A DNA stretch of 64,000 nucleotides from positions 16,462,479 through 16,526,478 of the forward strand of contig OZ017800.1 of the NCBI GenBank assembly GCA_963969395.1, read 5' to 3'. Below are positions 12,989 through 25,382 of this stretch, one piece after another; position 1 is the first letter of the stretch, and every line of letters starts with the position of its first letter. The translations under genes were made by a program, and so were the position numbers. The notes under the pieces are model-generated. The model was not told the origin of the DNA and made no database searches. It saw only the letters and a program-made list of their open reading frames with translations. This DNA comes from Pseudoscleropodium purum (lineage: Eukaryota > Streptophyta > Bryopsida > Hypnales > Brachytheciaceae).

Positions 12989-13276
12989 CATTAGAAGAGT
13001 TTTGGAGGGTCCAGATTCCAGAAGCCTGTTTTGAGCCTGTTCTCCCACAGCTGTTCTCCACAGTGAGGGGAACAGCCCGTTGTTAGAGTTTTCTTTTTCA
13101 TAAAATAATTTTTTTTTAAAAACAAAAAACTTTCCAAATGCAAAAAAATAAAATAAAATAAAATTTGGTCAATGACGTGGTAGGGTCTCAGCCACGTTAG
13201 ACCGCCGAACTTGTTCCTTGCGTTCGTAGGCTGTGATAACTTGCAAGCATCCGGAAGCCCCAAAAATCTTCTAATG
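12989..13276. mobile_element. MITE B, CATTAGAAGA family (288 bp)
   Basis: Termini CATTAGAAGAGTTTTGGAGG and CCCCAAAAATCTTCTAATG form an inverted repeat of about 20 bp. The interior shares ggggaacagcc and ggtcaatgacgtggtaggg words with MITE A. The near-repeat GCAAT outside both ends may be the remains of a target duplication. It splits the decayed coding region a second time. Confidence 0.8.
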
Positions 13277-14330
13277 CAATGGATCGAGTCCACGTGTGCA
13301 TGCTTCACACACAAAACATGATCATCAAAAAAAATTGTACATCTCCATTTTATGCACATTTGGGCCATGAAGGATTTACCTTTACAAAAGCAAGTTATTG
13401 CTAAAATGCAATGTGTCAATTCATTAACTCGAGCCCATGGAGATAATGTGATCATTGGTAAGGACAAAGATCTCTCTTGGAAGAATAACTCTATTCCTAA
13501 CAAGTCCTCTTTCTCAGGCCCTCATGCCCTGAAATTATTCGCTCCGAATCCTACAGCAACTTATCCTAATCAGAAGCTATGTGTAGACGTGGTAAATGCA
13601 GAGAAAAATATGTTTAGACAAAGTAAAGCAAAAAAATAAAGGTTAGAGCAATGGATTACCCTTGATAAGTTACGACCCTATTTCTCTGGACTATATTTGA
13701 CAGAGATGCAATCATCATTAGATTTCAAGGAAAAAGTGGAAAAATGGGTCTGTCATTATATCAAATGCTTCGGAGAGCATCATGTTACTCATTACATGGT
13801 AAGTGGTAATCAATTCTTTTGACAAGATCAAGTACACACCATTGTTCTGCTTGTAGGTCGACCCTATTGAAAGAAAAAAAAGTACGCATCGCATATACAA
13901 TAGGACCAAAATTCTCCACTAGCTTCAGCAAAAGTTCAAGCGTAGTCATTAGAAATCTGCATATAGATATTTTCGATGAGATCATTTTAGAATAAACATA
14001 ATAAGATCAGTCCAATAGTATTCCCCTACTGTCTTGCGAGAATTGAATCCTCAAATGTAGGTTTAATTGTTATCAATTATCAAACACTAAAAGCCATTGA
14101 TGATTGTTTTGTGATGACAGCATATTATGGTTAAACATGTACCGTACTTCATCGACAGATATGGTAGCCCTGGCGGTTTGGTCATGCCAAGGGCTTGAAA
14201 ATTCTCATCATGCTACTAAAACAGCTTACCAAAGACACACTCAACATGGAGGAGGTAAGACACGTAAAAGCGTACTATTGCAAACCTACCAACACTGGTA
14301 TAGGATAATTGCACACCAATTTTGAAACAA

Positions 14331-15192
14331 GGAAGGTTTGCAGTTCATATACTTGAGAGTATGATACACTTGGAGGTGGATTTGCTATAGCAAATAGACG
14401 TGAAGCATCGGTGAATTCATCTGCAGCAGCTCCTAGTGCTCTCTGGAGAGCTAAATGTGAACGTGTTGGAAGCCATTAATTTCCAAAAGAGCCTGCACAA
14501 TCAACTGCACAGATCAAACACCACATTCAAAATCCAACTCAACTGCCCATGCAAACAAGCAATGAACATCGCAAGGTCGTCAACACAAAACTAATGAAAA
14601 GTTGGCATGGAAAATGGCGTCACGTACCAGTGGTTAGTACTAGAAACGCTCAAGAAAGTACGATTGGGGTGGAAATGCTGGGCCAAAGTCCATTACCCGT
14701 AGCTGATTTCGAATTTTCCAGGATGGGAAAGGATCAGGCAAAATTGGTATTCTCTGATCAAGCAAAATCAGTATATTTACAGTGAGACGGATTCATGTGG
14801 AGTATTGGAGTATTGGAGTAGCTTTTTTGGAGTATTGGAGTAGCTTGTTTTCAAAAGGAATAGTCTATTTCAGGGGCTAATAGCTTACATATTTGGTAAT
14901 TTAGGATCCTCAAAAATCTCAATTTCTATGGAGCAAAGCACTAGGGTCACAAAGTTTCGAAGTGAACAAAAATGGAGAAGAGAACTGTAGTTACCAAAAA
15001 AAACCTGCGAAAAAGTGGAGAATGTGTCAATATAACTATGGACATCAACATCATTGGTTCATTAGTCCCGCCATTATTACTTATACAACATTAGTCCACG
15101 TGGATTATACAATGTGGACAATGAAGAGAGGGCAATCATAACGTGATACATAGTTATGTTAGTTAGGGCCTTTTAGAGGCTTCATATTGCCC
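14331..15192. other. Spacer between the decayed coding region and MITE C
   Basis: No recognised gene. The plus-strand frame 14549-14785 may be a further relic of the neighbouring decayed element. A short degenerate repeat (ggagtattggagtagc) occurs twice at 14803-14846. Confidence 0.5.
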
Positions 15193-15466
15193 CATTAGAA
15201 GATTTTTGGGGCCTCCGGATGCCTGTGAGATAACACAACCTACGAACATAGGGAATAGGTTTGGCGCAACAATGTAATATGGCTGAGACCTTGCCACGTT
15301 ATTGACCAAAAGAAAAAAATTAATTTTTTTTGCATTTGAAGACTAATTTTTTCTTTTTTTATGAAAAAGAAAATTCTGACAGTGGGCTGTTCCCCTCGCT
15401 ATGAGGAACAATTGTAGGGGAACAGGCCTGAAACAAGCTTTTGAACCCTCCAAAACTCTTCTAATG
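15193..15466. mobile_element. MITE C, CATTAGAAGA family, inverted orientation (274 bp)
   Basis: Starts cattagaagatttttgggg and ends ccaaaactcttctaatg. The reverse complement of its interior matches MITE B, including the ggctgagacc / ccacgttattgacc stretch. The target duplication is not clear. Confidence 0.8.
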
Positions 15467-15846
15467 CTAATGCTTGTTTTTTAGGATCCCCTTCACCTTT
15501 TTAGAGTAGGCCTATAAGAGTTTTGCTACACTTAATATGAAGATGCTCTCAAAGTGACTAGTGAAAAAGTTTAGAATTTTTTTAAATTCTTTGGTTTGGT
15601 CTCTAATGTTAATTGACCCTAATTGTGTTGCATCCTAATGTTGTGAAACTATACAAGGGTTTGCATTAAAACAATTTTGATTGGAATTTGGGTTGAATGG
15701 TTTGAGATTGGATTGAAATTGTTACAATTTTGTAGCTTCAATGCACCCCCAATGTGGATTTTGGACACTATAAAAGGTCTGTTTATTAATCAACAATTAT
15801 AAGGGGCACTTTAAATTACCATTGCATAAATTGTGTAGTAAAGTAA

Positions 15847-16550
15847 CTTCTAAAGGTCAAAGACTATGTTTCCATTGAAAATGCTCCAAAACTATCATTT
15901 CTGATACAAGTACCAAATTTTAGATGAAAAACATTTTTGGACACATTTAACCATAGGATATTGTAGTAAATTAGTTTGAAAAGATGTGGAAAATTTTTTA
16001 GAATTTTCCTTAGTGTAGATTGCAATATATTAATGTTTGAAGTGACAAAAATCATTTTTTTGACCTTGTGAAAATATGGACAATTGCACTTTACAAGGTT
16101 ACCTTTGTATGAAAAAAACATCATGAATATGTTCTTATTTTTTTCAAAAAATAGTAAAAATTGAGATAAATAAAGGACTCCAAAGTTCATTTTCAAGTAG
16201 AGAATCCATAACTACCCGCAAACCAGAACACCTCATAACTTTCATCTTTTAAATCAAAATGGAAATATTCAAAGCTTTCCATGTATACGTAAATCTAGAA
16301 AACCAATTTCAAATTTTTATTTTTGAAAAAATTGATTTTTTCAGAAATTTTTGGACTACCCATTAAACATTGAAAATTATATATCATGCAATAACTTTTG
16401 AACCATGTAGTCAAAAGTTATGAAATTTTTTGGGTCTTAAAGCTAATCCTTGGGCACATGTTGTGTGAAAATTTCAGAAAAAAAGTAAGAACTCCATTCA
16501 TAGTGAGTTGTCCAAAATTGTAATGTTGCCAAAACACAGTTTTGACATTT
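15847..16550. repeat. Diverged relative of the TTAA-flanked element
   Basis: Aligns by eye with 24311-25258: shared phrases are ctaaagg, actatgtttccattgaaaatgctc, a ttgtagtaaa-type stretch and acaataacttttgaaccatgta. It is shorter and diverged, and I could not fix its ends. The minus-strand frame 15864-16196 falls inside it and is not a gene. Confidence 0.6.
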
Positions 16551-18796
16551 AGTGGTGAACTCTGAAACATAATTTTAGATCTTGTTAGGGCAATCTAAAC
16601 TTAGACTTGAGAATATTTCTTATATGGCATCAAGAAGCTTGCACCAAAGACCAATCAATGAAGGATTTTTGCCCTACTTTAGGACATGGACAAACCTAAA
16701 AGCTATTTTCAAAAAATTATAAAAAATCATTCAATTCAAGAAACACACATTCAAATTGTGCTTGAAACTATAAAACTTGAGTTTTTAGATGCATCTCTTT
16801 GAGACAAAATAAATAATATCTAAAAATTGAATCATAGTTGAGTATTGTAGATTCTACTAATTGTTAGACTTAATCTACTTGGTTAAAAACCAAACCAACT
16901 ATAGCTAGGTTTGATGTTTAAAGGATAGTGCTACATTAGGCTATCTTTAGATAAGAGGCTAGAAGCCATAAGAAGAAAAAACTACATCTATAAGTGCTTT
17001 GAAAATCAAGAAGATGAAATTATATAGAATTTTTTAAATTCTAACTTTTAATTCCAAACAAAAACATCATGTAGACAATCTTTTTGTCCTTTATAGCAAA
17101 ATGAGTGCAAACATTTGAGTCTTTCAAAATTGTAGTCAAGTCCATCTAGAAAGGTGTATTTGACTGCAATTCTTGCTACAATTTTGAAGGACACATGGGC
17201 CAAAAGGCTTATGGCCAATCAATTAAAAAGAACTCATATCATGAATTTTCCTAATTAGAAAATATAATGAAATTATAGATTGGACACTTTTATCTCCCCC
17301 TCTCACTTTACATCACTTCCAAAGTCCATGTCTTTGAAAGATTGCCTTTCAAAAACAAGCCACGCCCTTGAGTTTATTGTGTAGCTTCTACTTTCTAGTC
17401 TAAAGAGAACCTTATATTCCTATGGACAAGAATATTTTTTTTAAAGACAACAATGGAAAGTTATAATTTGCCTACCTATTGTTTATTACACCAATGTTTA
17501 GGAACAAGTGTCAATTAGTTCATTGTTGGCCAATGCCTTTGGGAAAATAATAAGTTGAAGTGTGAAATGAAGGATCCAAAACCAAACAAGAATTTGGTAG
17601 GACTAACAACCAACTAGTGTATAAAGAAAAGGTGGATATGTAGCTTGATGCTTTCATAGAGTTTTTAAATTATAAATGTGTGCCATTTTGAATCCAAGGC
17701 TAATATCCCAGCTATTGGAGGTTGGTATATTCTTAGACAAAGGCAGGTATCATTAAAGAGTTGGATGTTGAGGGTTATGGAGTGCTTGAACAAGGCAAAG
17801 ACAAGGATCACTATAGGATTATTTGTTGTGGTTAGCCCCTAGCCCCCTACTTTGTTGCCCATGTCTACCCAATGTAATGATGTTTGGAGTTTAGTTTTAG
17901 AACCGACATCCTTCTATTAAGTTTGTTTGTTTGTTTGTCATGTTGAGATCTCCTAGATTGTGTGTCTCCCATTTGCATGTTTGGTATTGTTGGAAAGCCC
18001 TTGGCAAGGACGGGGTACATGGACTTGGTTTCATGGTGTTCCGACCTAAGGCATGAAAGTTATTGAATTTTGAAGTTTTTATGAATTAAATTTTTTTTTT
18101 TTAAATTTAAATTTTTTTTCTTTTGACTGTGGCAACGGCATGGGCCACACTAGTCTTTTTGAAAGAGAAGGATTGTAGCCTTTGCATCTTTGAAGTTGAA
18201 GAAAAATGTCCGATTAGAATCTGGTACTACAAGAAATGAACTAAGAGATTTGGATAAGGAGAGGACGCAACCAATGCCCTTTAAAAAACAAACTTGGGCT
18301 GCTTCTTTCCATAAAGAGGAGGCAAATTACTGGCGCATCTCCGACAACTTCCCGAACGCTGGGAAGCATACTCACTTGCACTCACACTTTTTGACATTTT
18401 GCGGTGCACGTTTCGCTACAGTAAAGTTTGGCCGCATTTGTGACTACAGTAGTGATGAGCACGGATGCGGACAGGTCTCACCTCGCCCAGACAAGAGCAT
18501 TATCCTTCGACGAGTAAGTTTCCTACTTCCCGGTGTCTCCACCGCTCCCCATTTCCACGAAACTAACGCATTTACCAAGCTGGGTATGCCTGCAAGCCTG
18601 CTGCAACTTCTGCAACCCATGTTGTCGAGTAACTTCCGGCTATCTTTCTGCAAATGTAGGTGATGATGAATGCCCACATTAGCTGGCTGGCAGAGCTCTC
18701 CTCCGGGCAACCTCCACGTGCTCATCAATCAATCCTCCTTCCAGTCAAGTGCTGGCCTTCGCTCTGTAAGCCCAAATCCTGCTTTTGATTCACAAA
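16551..18796. other. Intergenic DNA and distal promoter of the CorA-like gene
   Basis: AT-rich non-coding DNA to about 18180, with a (GTTT)n run near 17920-17938, then a less AT-rich stretch. The 157-codon frame at 18190-18663 has no recognisable domain or visible start context and is more likely promoter-region sequence than a gene, though a lineage-specific protein cannot be excluded. Confidence 0.45.
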
Positions 18797-18992
18797 TTCT
18801 CAACCTTTGAGCTTGATTGATGCCAAGTGAGGACTTGTGTTCGTAGATCGAGTTCTCTGGTTCTCAAATTCTAGAGCTGTGAGCTTGATTGATGCCAAGT
18901 AAGGACTTGTGTTCGTAGATCGAGTTTACGGGTTCTCAAATTATAGAGCTTTGAGGTTGATGCAAGCCAGTACGTGTGTAGATCGAGTTCCG
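18797..18992. repeat. 72-bp tandem repeat, about 2.7 copies, upstream of the CorA-like gene
   Basis: The phrase gagcttgattgatgccaag at 18809 recurs at 18881 and, degraded, at 18953. Each copy is followed by a gtagatcgagtt phrase. The exact 72-base spacing marks a tandem duplication in the promoter or leader region. Confidence 0.85.
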
Positions 18993-19637
18993 TTGCTGGC
19001 CATCTTTGAATCTTTGTTTTGGATTTGTATGCAGACTTTGTTCTCTGACCACCCCACTTTTTCATTTTGGTAGGAGGAGAGCTTCTAGTTTCGCAGCGAT
19101 AAGGTGCACCTCGGACGCTTTCGTTTCTCCCTTCTGTCAGGTAGGGTGGGGATTTTGTACGCCCAAGGTGGAAAGATTATGTTGTGTCTGAAAACGCTCT
19201 TGTTGTGCTTCCCCTCGTAGTTGAAGTGGCAGCGATGGTTCTTAAGGTTGAACCCATGAATGGACTTTGGCGGACTGACGAATCTTAAGATTTGCGTGCT
19301 CGAACAATGTAGATCCGTTTGACGGTCTTTCTGTTTCGGAACACGATCACACAGTGTCGCCATAACCCGAGCAGTGTTTCTACATGTGTGAAGTGCGTGC
19401 GTGTAACTTTATTTGGAACATTGAAATTTTTGACATCCACTTGGTTTAGGGTTTGTGTAGGAGGAGGAGCGTCTCTATCTTCGCAACGCCGTTTCCACGA
19501 TGTGCTTTGTCATTGCAGTAGCAGTGGACGATTCGCCAGGTTGAAGCTCCGCCACCTTGAAAAAACACTTAGCATTGCATTCCCCCCTCTCAAACAATGT
19601 AGATCCTTCACTGTTTCAAACCATCAAAACTCTAACC

Positions 19638-22164
19638 ATGGCGTTCACCTCAAGATCCATCTCTCGCATCGTCCCAGGATCCGACATAGAAACCCTAAAC
19701 CATACTTCTTACGACGATGACAACCGCCTCCACTTCCCTGGTGCCGTCCGCAAATTCGCTTACCAATTCGACGGCCACGGGAAATTCGTCAAGAAACCCT
19801 GGAACCTCACCTCCAACGCCATATCCGAGGGTTTCTCTTGGTACCACGTCGAGCTTCCTCGTTCTTCCCAAAAGCTCTCTCTCTCCGCTGAATATCTCAT
19901 CGATGTCCTCTGCCCTCCTTTGAAGCTTCAAGAGATTCTCGCTCTTGTTTCCAGCGGCCCTTTCTGTGGCACAGTCGAGGGTGCTTTAATCTTTCGTGTC
20001 AACTCAGCAGGCCCTTGCGCAAGCAAATTCACGCAACGAATCTCAGCGTTGGTGACGGAGAATCGAGTGATCAGTGTCTCCCTCGGGAGGCTCGCGAGAC
20101 TGGACTTCTCAGGAGGCTCCACGAGCTCGTTGCTGAGTGAAGTGCCGTGTATTGAGCGCAAGGAAGGAGAGGGCGAAGGGTGGAGTCATTTGGGGAAGAC
20201 GAAGTCTGGGGGGTTTGTGATTCAGGAACACGTCTTGGAGTTTCTGTTGACCAGGAATACGTTGGAGGAGGCGGAGAATGCGGTGCCGAGGGGAGTGGGG
20301 AATTTGTTGGTGCATATTGTAGACACGCATGTGGATCAGTTGCATGAGATTGTGCTGCATTTGGAAACGCAGCTGGATGAGGTGGAGAGGGAGATGGATA
20401 CGGGTGGGTGGTGCTCTTCTTTGACCTCGTTGTTCAATGGAGATTACAGAGCTTCTGAGAGTAGTTGTACTCAGTCTGTGATCAGTTTTTGCAGTGAATT
20501 AGAGTGGTGAAACCCTACATTATCACAAGATTGCTTGGGTATCATTGAGAGACTTCTATATGGTTAGTTTGACGTGTCTTGGGTGACAATGTGGAAGAGT
20601 CTTGTATGATCAAGCAAGTGCAGGACTTGTTTCCCCTGTTTCCAATGAACTTCCATGAAGATTACAGGTCTCCTGATAATAGTCATAATCAGCTGAACCT
20701 GTCCTGTGATCAGTTTTTCCCCATTGAAATTCGACTGCTTCGAGTAGTTTGAAACCCCTCTATCGCAACTAGATTTCTTGTGTCTCATTGAGAGGGTTCT
20801 GTATGGTTAGTTTCATCGTCGGGAGAGCTTGTCATGGGGAAGAGTCTCTCTGTGATGTTGTGTAGAAGGCTTGCAACCCTTCTGATTTTACTGAAAATTG
20901 TGTCTCGTGTGACAACGTTAGAGAGTGTTGTATGTTCAATCAAGTGCAGGACATGTTCACCCTCTTTTCATTGAACTTCCATGACGATTACAGATCTTCT
21001 GATAGTAGTTAGTTATACTCAGCTTAACCTCTCCTGTGATTCGGACACTATTTTCTACTAGTGATCTGAATCTTGCTGATTTTTGTGTGCTCCTCTCCTC
21101 TCCTCTCCTCTCCTCTCCATCAGGTGTCGGTGCAACCAAGAAGCAGATGCTGGACGACCGGCGTTTCCCAAAGATGCACTTGAACCTGCAGCGGTTGCTG
21201 CAGGTGGTCGCCCATGGCGACCAGGTGTTTCCCCGAGTGAAAGACAAGTGTGCAGGGAAAGCCTGGTGCTCTTCCGAGGATCTGGCCACTCTAGAGGCTT
21301 TGGTGGGCAGGCTGAGGAAGCTGAAGGAGAATGTGGGCTTCACTGTGAGCCGCATCACGGCCCTTCAAGCTGGGCTGGATAGTTGGCAAGCGGAACAGAT
21401 CAACCGCAAGCTGTATTATCTCTCGTTTCTGTCCATGATGTTTCTTCCGCTCTCCATTGTCACTGGAGGTAAGTGGTGGCTGAACTCTCATCTCTCTTTC
21501 TTTTTCTTTGGAGTTGACTTCTTTTGTTTTCTGAGAGAAGCCACTTGGAAGTAGAACCAAGACATTCCAACAAGAAAAATGAATATTCTGTAATTTTTTC
21601 TTCAGAGTTCGTTGAGACAAAATTGGTTAAGTGTGGGTAGACCCATGCTAAACCACACATTGACATATCTCCTCCCCAAGTGCATTGTCATGATGCTAAT
21701 GGGTTGCTAAGATTGTGGTAATGGGTGGGTGATTGACGCAAAAGGAAAGGGAGGGTATAGTTGATGTTGGAATTGGGTGATTGATGGCATTGGGTGGGTT
21801 GTTCTACCTTAGTAGATGTTAGTAGATGTTACGATTGGGTTTCTGACAGCATTGGGTTGAATGACTGTAAAACACGAATGTAAATGACGGGTGCGCAGCG
21901 TTTGGGATGAACGTGGGAGGAGTGCCGTGGACCATGCAGACCAACCCAAAGATCAGCCACGGGTTCCGGAACGTCATGCTCATCTGCGCTGCCATTGTGC
22001 TGCTTCTGCTGGTGCTCTTTGGAGCCATGCCCTTGTACAATAGTCTCATCAATTGCCGCGGTCGAGTTGCCCGCACCCGAGGACTTCGGTCTCACAAGTC
22101 CATCCGGTACCGAGGGGGCAGCAGCAGCCTGCGTCGTCACCATCCTGCGTACATTCCCCTTTGA
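19638..22164 (+). CDS. CorA-like magnesium/metal-ion transporter, 3 exons, 458 aa
   Basis: Membrane transporter of the CorA superfamily. Members form pentameric channels for Mg2+ and related divalent ions. Exons by eye: 19638-20403, 21124-21468, 21899-22164; phases agree. The start ATG lies in a good plant context (accATGGcg) and is the first in frame. A long soluble N-terminal part (1-349) ends in a helical region with KKQMLDDRRFPKMHL-type text, typical of plant CorA-like proteins. TM1 is about 350-371 (YYLSFLSMMFLPLSIVTGAF), the signature GMN is at 373-375, and TM2 is about 396-414. The C-terminal tail is Arg-rich and ends in YIPL. The pattern fits the plant CorA-like branch (ZntB-like) rather than the classical MRS2/MGT branch, so the exact ion is uncertain. 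No lesions. Confidence 0.92.
20434..21060. repeat. Diverged triplicated block in intron 1 of the CorA-like gene
   Basis: The phrase gattacag followed by a (t)cttctgata-like stretch and a ctgtgat end recurs at about 20442, 20659 and 20984. A tatggttagttt phrase and an aagtgcaggac phrase each occur twice. The intron grew by repeated local duplication. Confidence 0.7.
21090..21119 (+). repeat. CTCCT microsatellite forming the polypyrimidine tract of intron 1
   Basis: About five to six CTCCT units lie immediately before the acceptor AG at 21122-21123, so a length-variable microsatellite serves as the splice-acceptor pyrimidine tract. Confidence 0.8.
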
Positions 22165-22609
22165 ATAAGAAGGATTCATGAGCCATTGCTCTCCCTTTAC
22201 ATTCTTGTGTGTGCTACCTTAGTTTAGATTTTGGGTGTTCTCTTTGGGCATGGCATGGCATTCCATTCCCATGCCATTCCCATGCCATCATCATTTAATG
22301 AAAGACTGCTGAAGCTGGGTGTTTTTTTTCGGTGATTGAATTATGTGCCCATCGTGTCTGTTGCAACTGGGCTGGAATGGGCTTGATGATGTTTTTTGGG
22401 TGCAGGGTGGCTTGACTGGATGGGTGTTGTTTTTGACAGTTTTTTGGGTAGGTTTTCGACAATGGAGTGTTAAAATAACGTCCCAAAACATCTCATTTTG
22501 TTTCGACACTTTGTGTGTCAAGAATGGTGTCAAAAAGGAGTGTCCAAGGAAGTGACGACAAAAAAATGCTGGAAAAAGTGTTGAAAACAACCTTTTTTGG
22601 TAGTAATTC
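22165..22609. other. 3' flank of the CorA-like gene
   Basis: Probable 3' UTR with a small direct repeat (ccattcccatgcc at 22263 and after), then AT-rich spacer up to the start of the segmental duplication. Overlapping open frames at 22291-22714 have no recognisable content. Confidence 0.5.
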
Positions 22610-24310
22610 CAAAACTAAAAAGATGTTAAGCAAGATTTGGGAGAATAACCAATCTAGGCTAATGGTAAAATGATGACCAAATGAAAATGAAAAACTGAAA
22701 TGAAAACAAAACACTACAAGTAGAAAATTAAATTAGAATCAAATTGCAAATCAACAAAATATTAAATATAAAAAATAAAAAAGGAAATAAAAAAAACCAA
22801 AGACTAGGAGTCAGAAATGAAACTAGAAGTAAATTGAAAAGCACAAAAATTATAAATAATAAAAAACAAAAAAGAAGTTTATTAAATTAAATGCATGACT
22901 AAAACACTAGTGTAGTGAAGAAAACACTAAAATAATGCTAGAAACATTAAAATAGGAGTTTTTTTTAGTAATTTAGGTGTTTTACACTAAGTTAGCTCAT
23001 TTACAATAATTTAGCACAATTTGCACTAATTTGGCACATTTTACACTAATTTAGTTAATTAACAATAGATTAAGGTAGGATGAAAGTAATTAGGCAAAAT
23101 TAGTCCTTTAGGGAATTTGATATAGGCAAAATTAGGGTTTAGATCTCTCACTCTCTTCCAACTTTCTCTTTCATGCATGTGTGTTTGGTGAGTAATTTCG
23201 AGTTTTATGAATTTTTCAAGCATGAATTTCTAGGGATTTATTTAGAGAAGAGAACCATGTAGGACAATTTGTCAAGTAAATTTCACTGTTTAATGGAAGA
23301 AAATGGGTGAAAAGTGGAGGGTTTTGAGGTCAAATGAGAAAGTGCTTGAGAATGAGGGGAGAATTTGAATTGAACTTTGGACTGTCCACTTCAGCAAGTG
23401 ATAGGGGAAGCATGGTGACTTAGATGGAGCTAAAAATTGGTAGAAAGATGCGCCTTTAAGCTAGCTCTCCTAAAAGTCTAGGCTTGATCCATTTAGAGCA
23501 TGACTGAGGTGTTGGTGGCTGATTTTGTGTGAGGAGGTTAGTTGCCGCCACCTAGGAAGACTGCTAAACTTCAACGAGTGATTGTAGGAGAATAGAGTAG
23601 CCAAATGACCTAAATTTTAGGGAGGATGAAGATGGAAAAGTTATCTTTTCAAAAAGCTATAGCTCGCTTAATTTAAAGCAAGGACAAAGATGGGGCAACC
23701 AATTAGTGCAAGAAAGTTTGTTGCCATGATGTAGTGATTGTTTTTGTTTTCCATTGTTGTTATTTTCCATTCTCATGTAGTGCCAAGTAAATTTCAAATG
23801 TATTGCTTAATTACACATGTTCTTGCTTTGAAAAGTTTGCTTATATAGCCCAATTCGTATGCATAGAATTTTTTTGTAGAATGGGAGTGTCTAAAAATGA
23901 TGCATGAATAGGGATCTAATTTTCCAGGTTTTAAGGCAAGTGCACAAACACTACCCAAATTGGATAAGAATTAGGGTTGGGGTGTATGAATGATCATATG
24001 GATGAAAAAGATTAATTTGCCTAAAATGAAGGTGGAAATGATATTGTATGAGTCTAGGGAATTAATGAGGTGCAAGGTGTCAATGCATGGATTGATTTAG
24101 GCTTTTGGTTGGTTTGAAAGTATTGGAATTATTTTTCAGGACCCTTATTTAGCCCATTTGCATTCCTAATGACTAATTTTAGAAGGATTTAGACTTAGAA
24201 AGTTGTCATATCCTTTGAGAGTATGTTGTAATTCTAATAATTGGAAATATTAGAATTTCTATTTTGGTGGTTTTAGGAGAGTAGCCCCCTTTCTCTTTAG
24301 AGTCATTTAA

Positions 24311-25258
24311 CCCCTAAAGGTTTTTTACTATGTTTTCACTGAAAATGCTCTAAAACTGCCATTTCTAGTGCAAGTATCCAATTTTTGAAAAAAAAACATT
24401 TTTAAACACAAGTAACAGTAGGATCTTGTAGTAAACTATTTTGAAAAGATGTGGTAAGAATTTCAGAATTTTTCACCATGTTGATTGCAAGATATTAACG
24501 TTTGAATTCACGAAAATCCTTTTTTGTTCCCTGCAAAAATCCGGGCAGATGCACTTCACAAGGTCACATTTGCATGAAAAAATGTCGAAAATGGTGGTTA
24601 CTCTTTGAATTCATTCTTCAAATCAAGTTGGATACATACTCAAAAAATTTTAGATCATTTAGAATTGTGCAACATGTAGGAAAAAAATAGTAAGTAGAAT
24701 GAAGTAGAAAATGATTCAAAGTACTAAGCTATTAATAATTTCTTTATGGAATTGAAAAATGCCAATTCCAGTGGTTGCAATGTTGTAATAAAAAATGTAC
24801 ACCTAAAATTTTTATTTTTTTTCAAAAATATTTAAAATTGAGTAAAATAAAGGGCTTCAAAGTTTATTTCAGTGTAGAGATTCCATAACTATCTACAAAC
24901 TACCCCAAACTAAAATTCCTCATTACTTTTGATTCATCCATCCAAATGAAATGATTCAAAGCTTTCCATGTAGATATAAATCTAAAGAATCAATTAAAAT
25001 TTTTAATTTTTGAAAAAAGTGATTTTTGAAGAATTTTTTTTTGCTGCCCGAGCTGCCTACTAAGCATTGAAAATCACATTTCATACAATAACTTTTCAGC
25101 CATGTACTCAAAAGTTATAAAAATTGTTGGGCCTTAAAGCTACTTTTTGGGCACATGTCATGTTAAAATTTCAAATTAAAATAAAATAAAAACTCCATCC
25201 ATAGTAAGCAGCCCAAAATTGCTATGTTGCTAAAAAATGGGGTTCAAGGTTTTAAAGG
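24311..25258. mobile_element. TTAA-flanked insertion, 948 bp, with an exact empty site in the other segment
   Basis: TTAA occurs at 24307-24310 and 25259-25262. The sister segment reads agtcatttaattgaaaac at 38264-38281 without the insert and with a single TTAA, so this is a real insertion. The ends cccctaaagg and aaggttttaaagg are weak inverted repeats. TTAA is the target of piggyBac- and Kolobok-type transposons; no transposase is present. A diverged relative lies at 15847-16550. Confidence 0.8.
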
Positions 25259-25382
25259 TTAATTGAAAACTAATACAAAATTAATACAAAATTAACCAAA
25301 AATACTATAGGAGTCCATTGCTTAGGAGGTAATTTGAGTTAGAGGTCCCATACACTTCCTACCAACCAACTCTAGAGATTTC

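Larger units (their letters stand above)
9961..14330 (+). pseudogene. Decayed transposon-linked coding region, broken by frameshifts, stops and two MITEs
   Basis: Coding-like pieces in changing plus frames follow one order. An 85-codon open stretch at 9961-10215 includes FEFVGDG-type and LSEDEREIPELREQ text. A coiled-coil-like stretch runs to about 10500. KLDEAKVVHAQKMERVSIAL lies near 11700 and IEWHLAIDMKTIKYM ends at about 12016. MITE A follows. LKMGANILHSCIYCNQEQ resumes at about 12787, MITE B interrupts again at 12989, and LHTKHMI and WITLDKLRPYFSGLY follow. HVPYFIDRYGSPGG and QGLENSHHATKTAYQRHT-type text lies near 14130-14325. The WHL-GD-K / C-x-x-C / H-x-P / QGLE-x-x-H series resembles, from memory, a widespread family of proteins linked to mobile elements in eukaryotes; I cannot name the family securely. 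At least four frame changes and several in-frame stops make it non-functional. Confidence 0.65.

Noticed and set aside
18190..18663. 157-codon open frame upstream of the CorA-like gene
   Set aside because: No recognisable domain, no conserved neighbour, ordinary composition; it lies where the promoter is expected. Kept only as a remote possibility.
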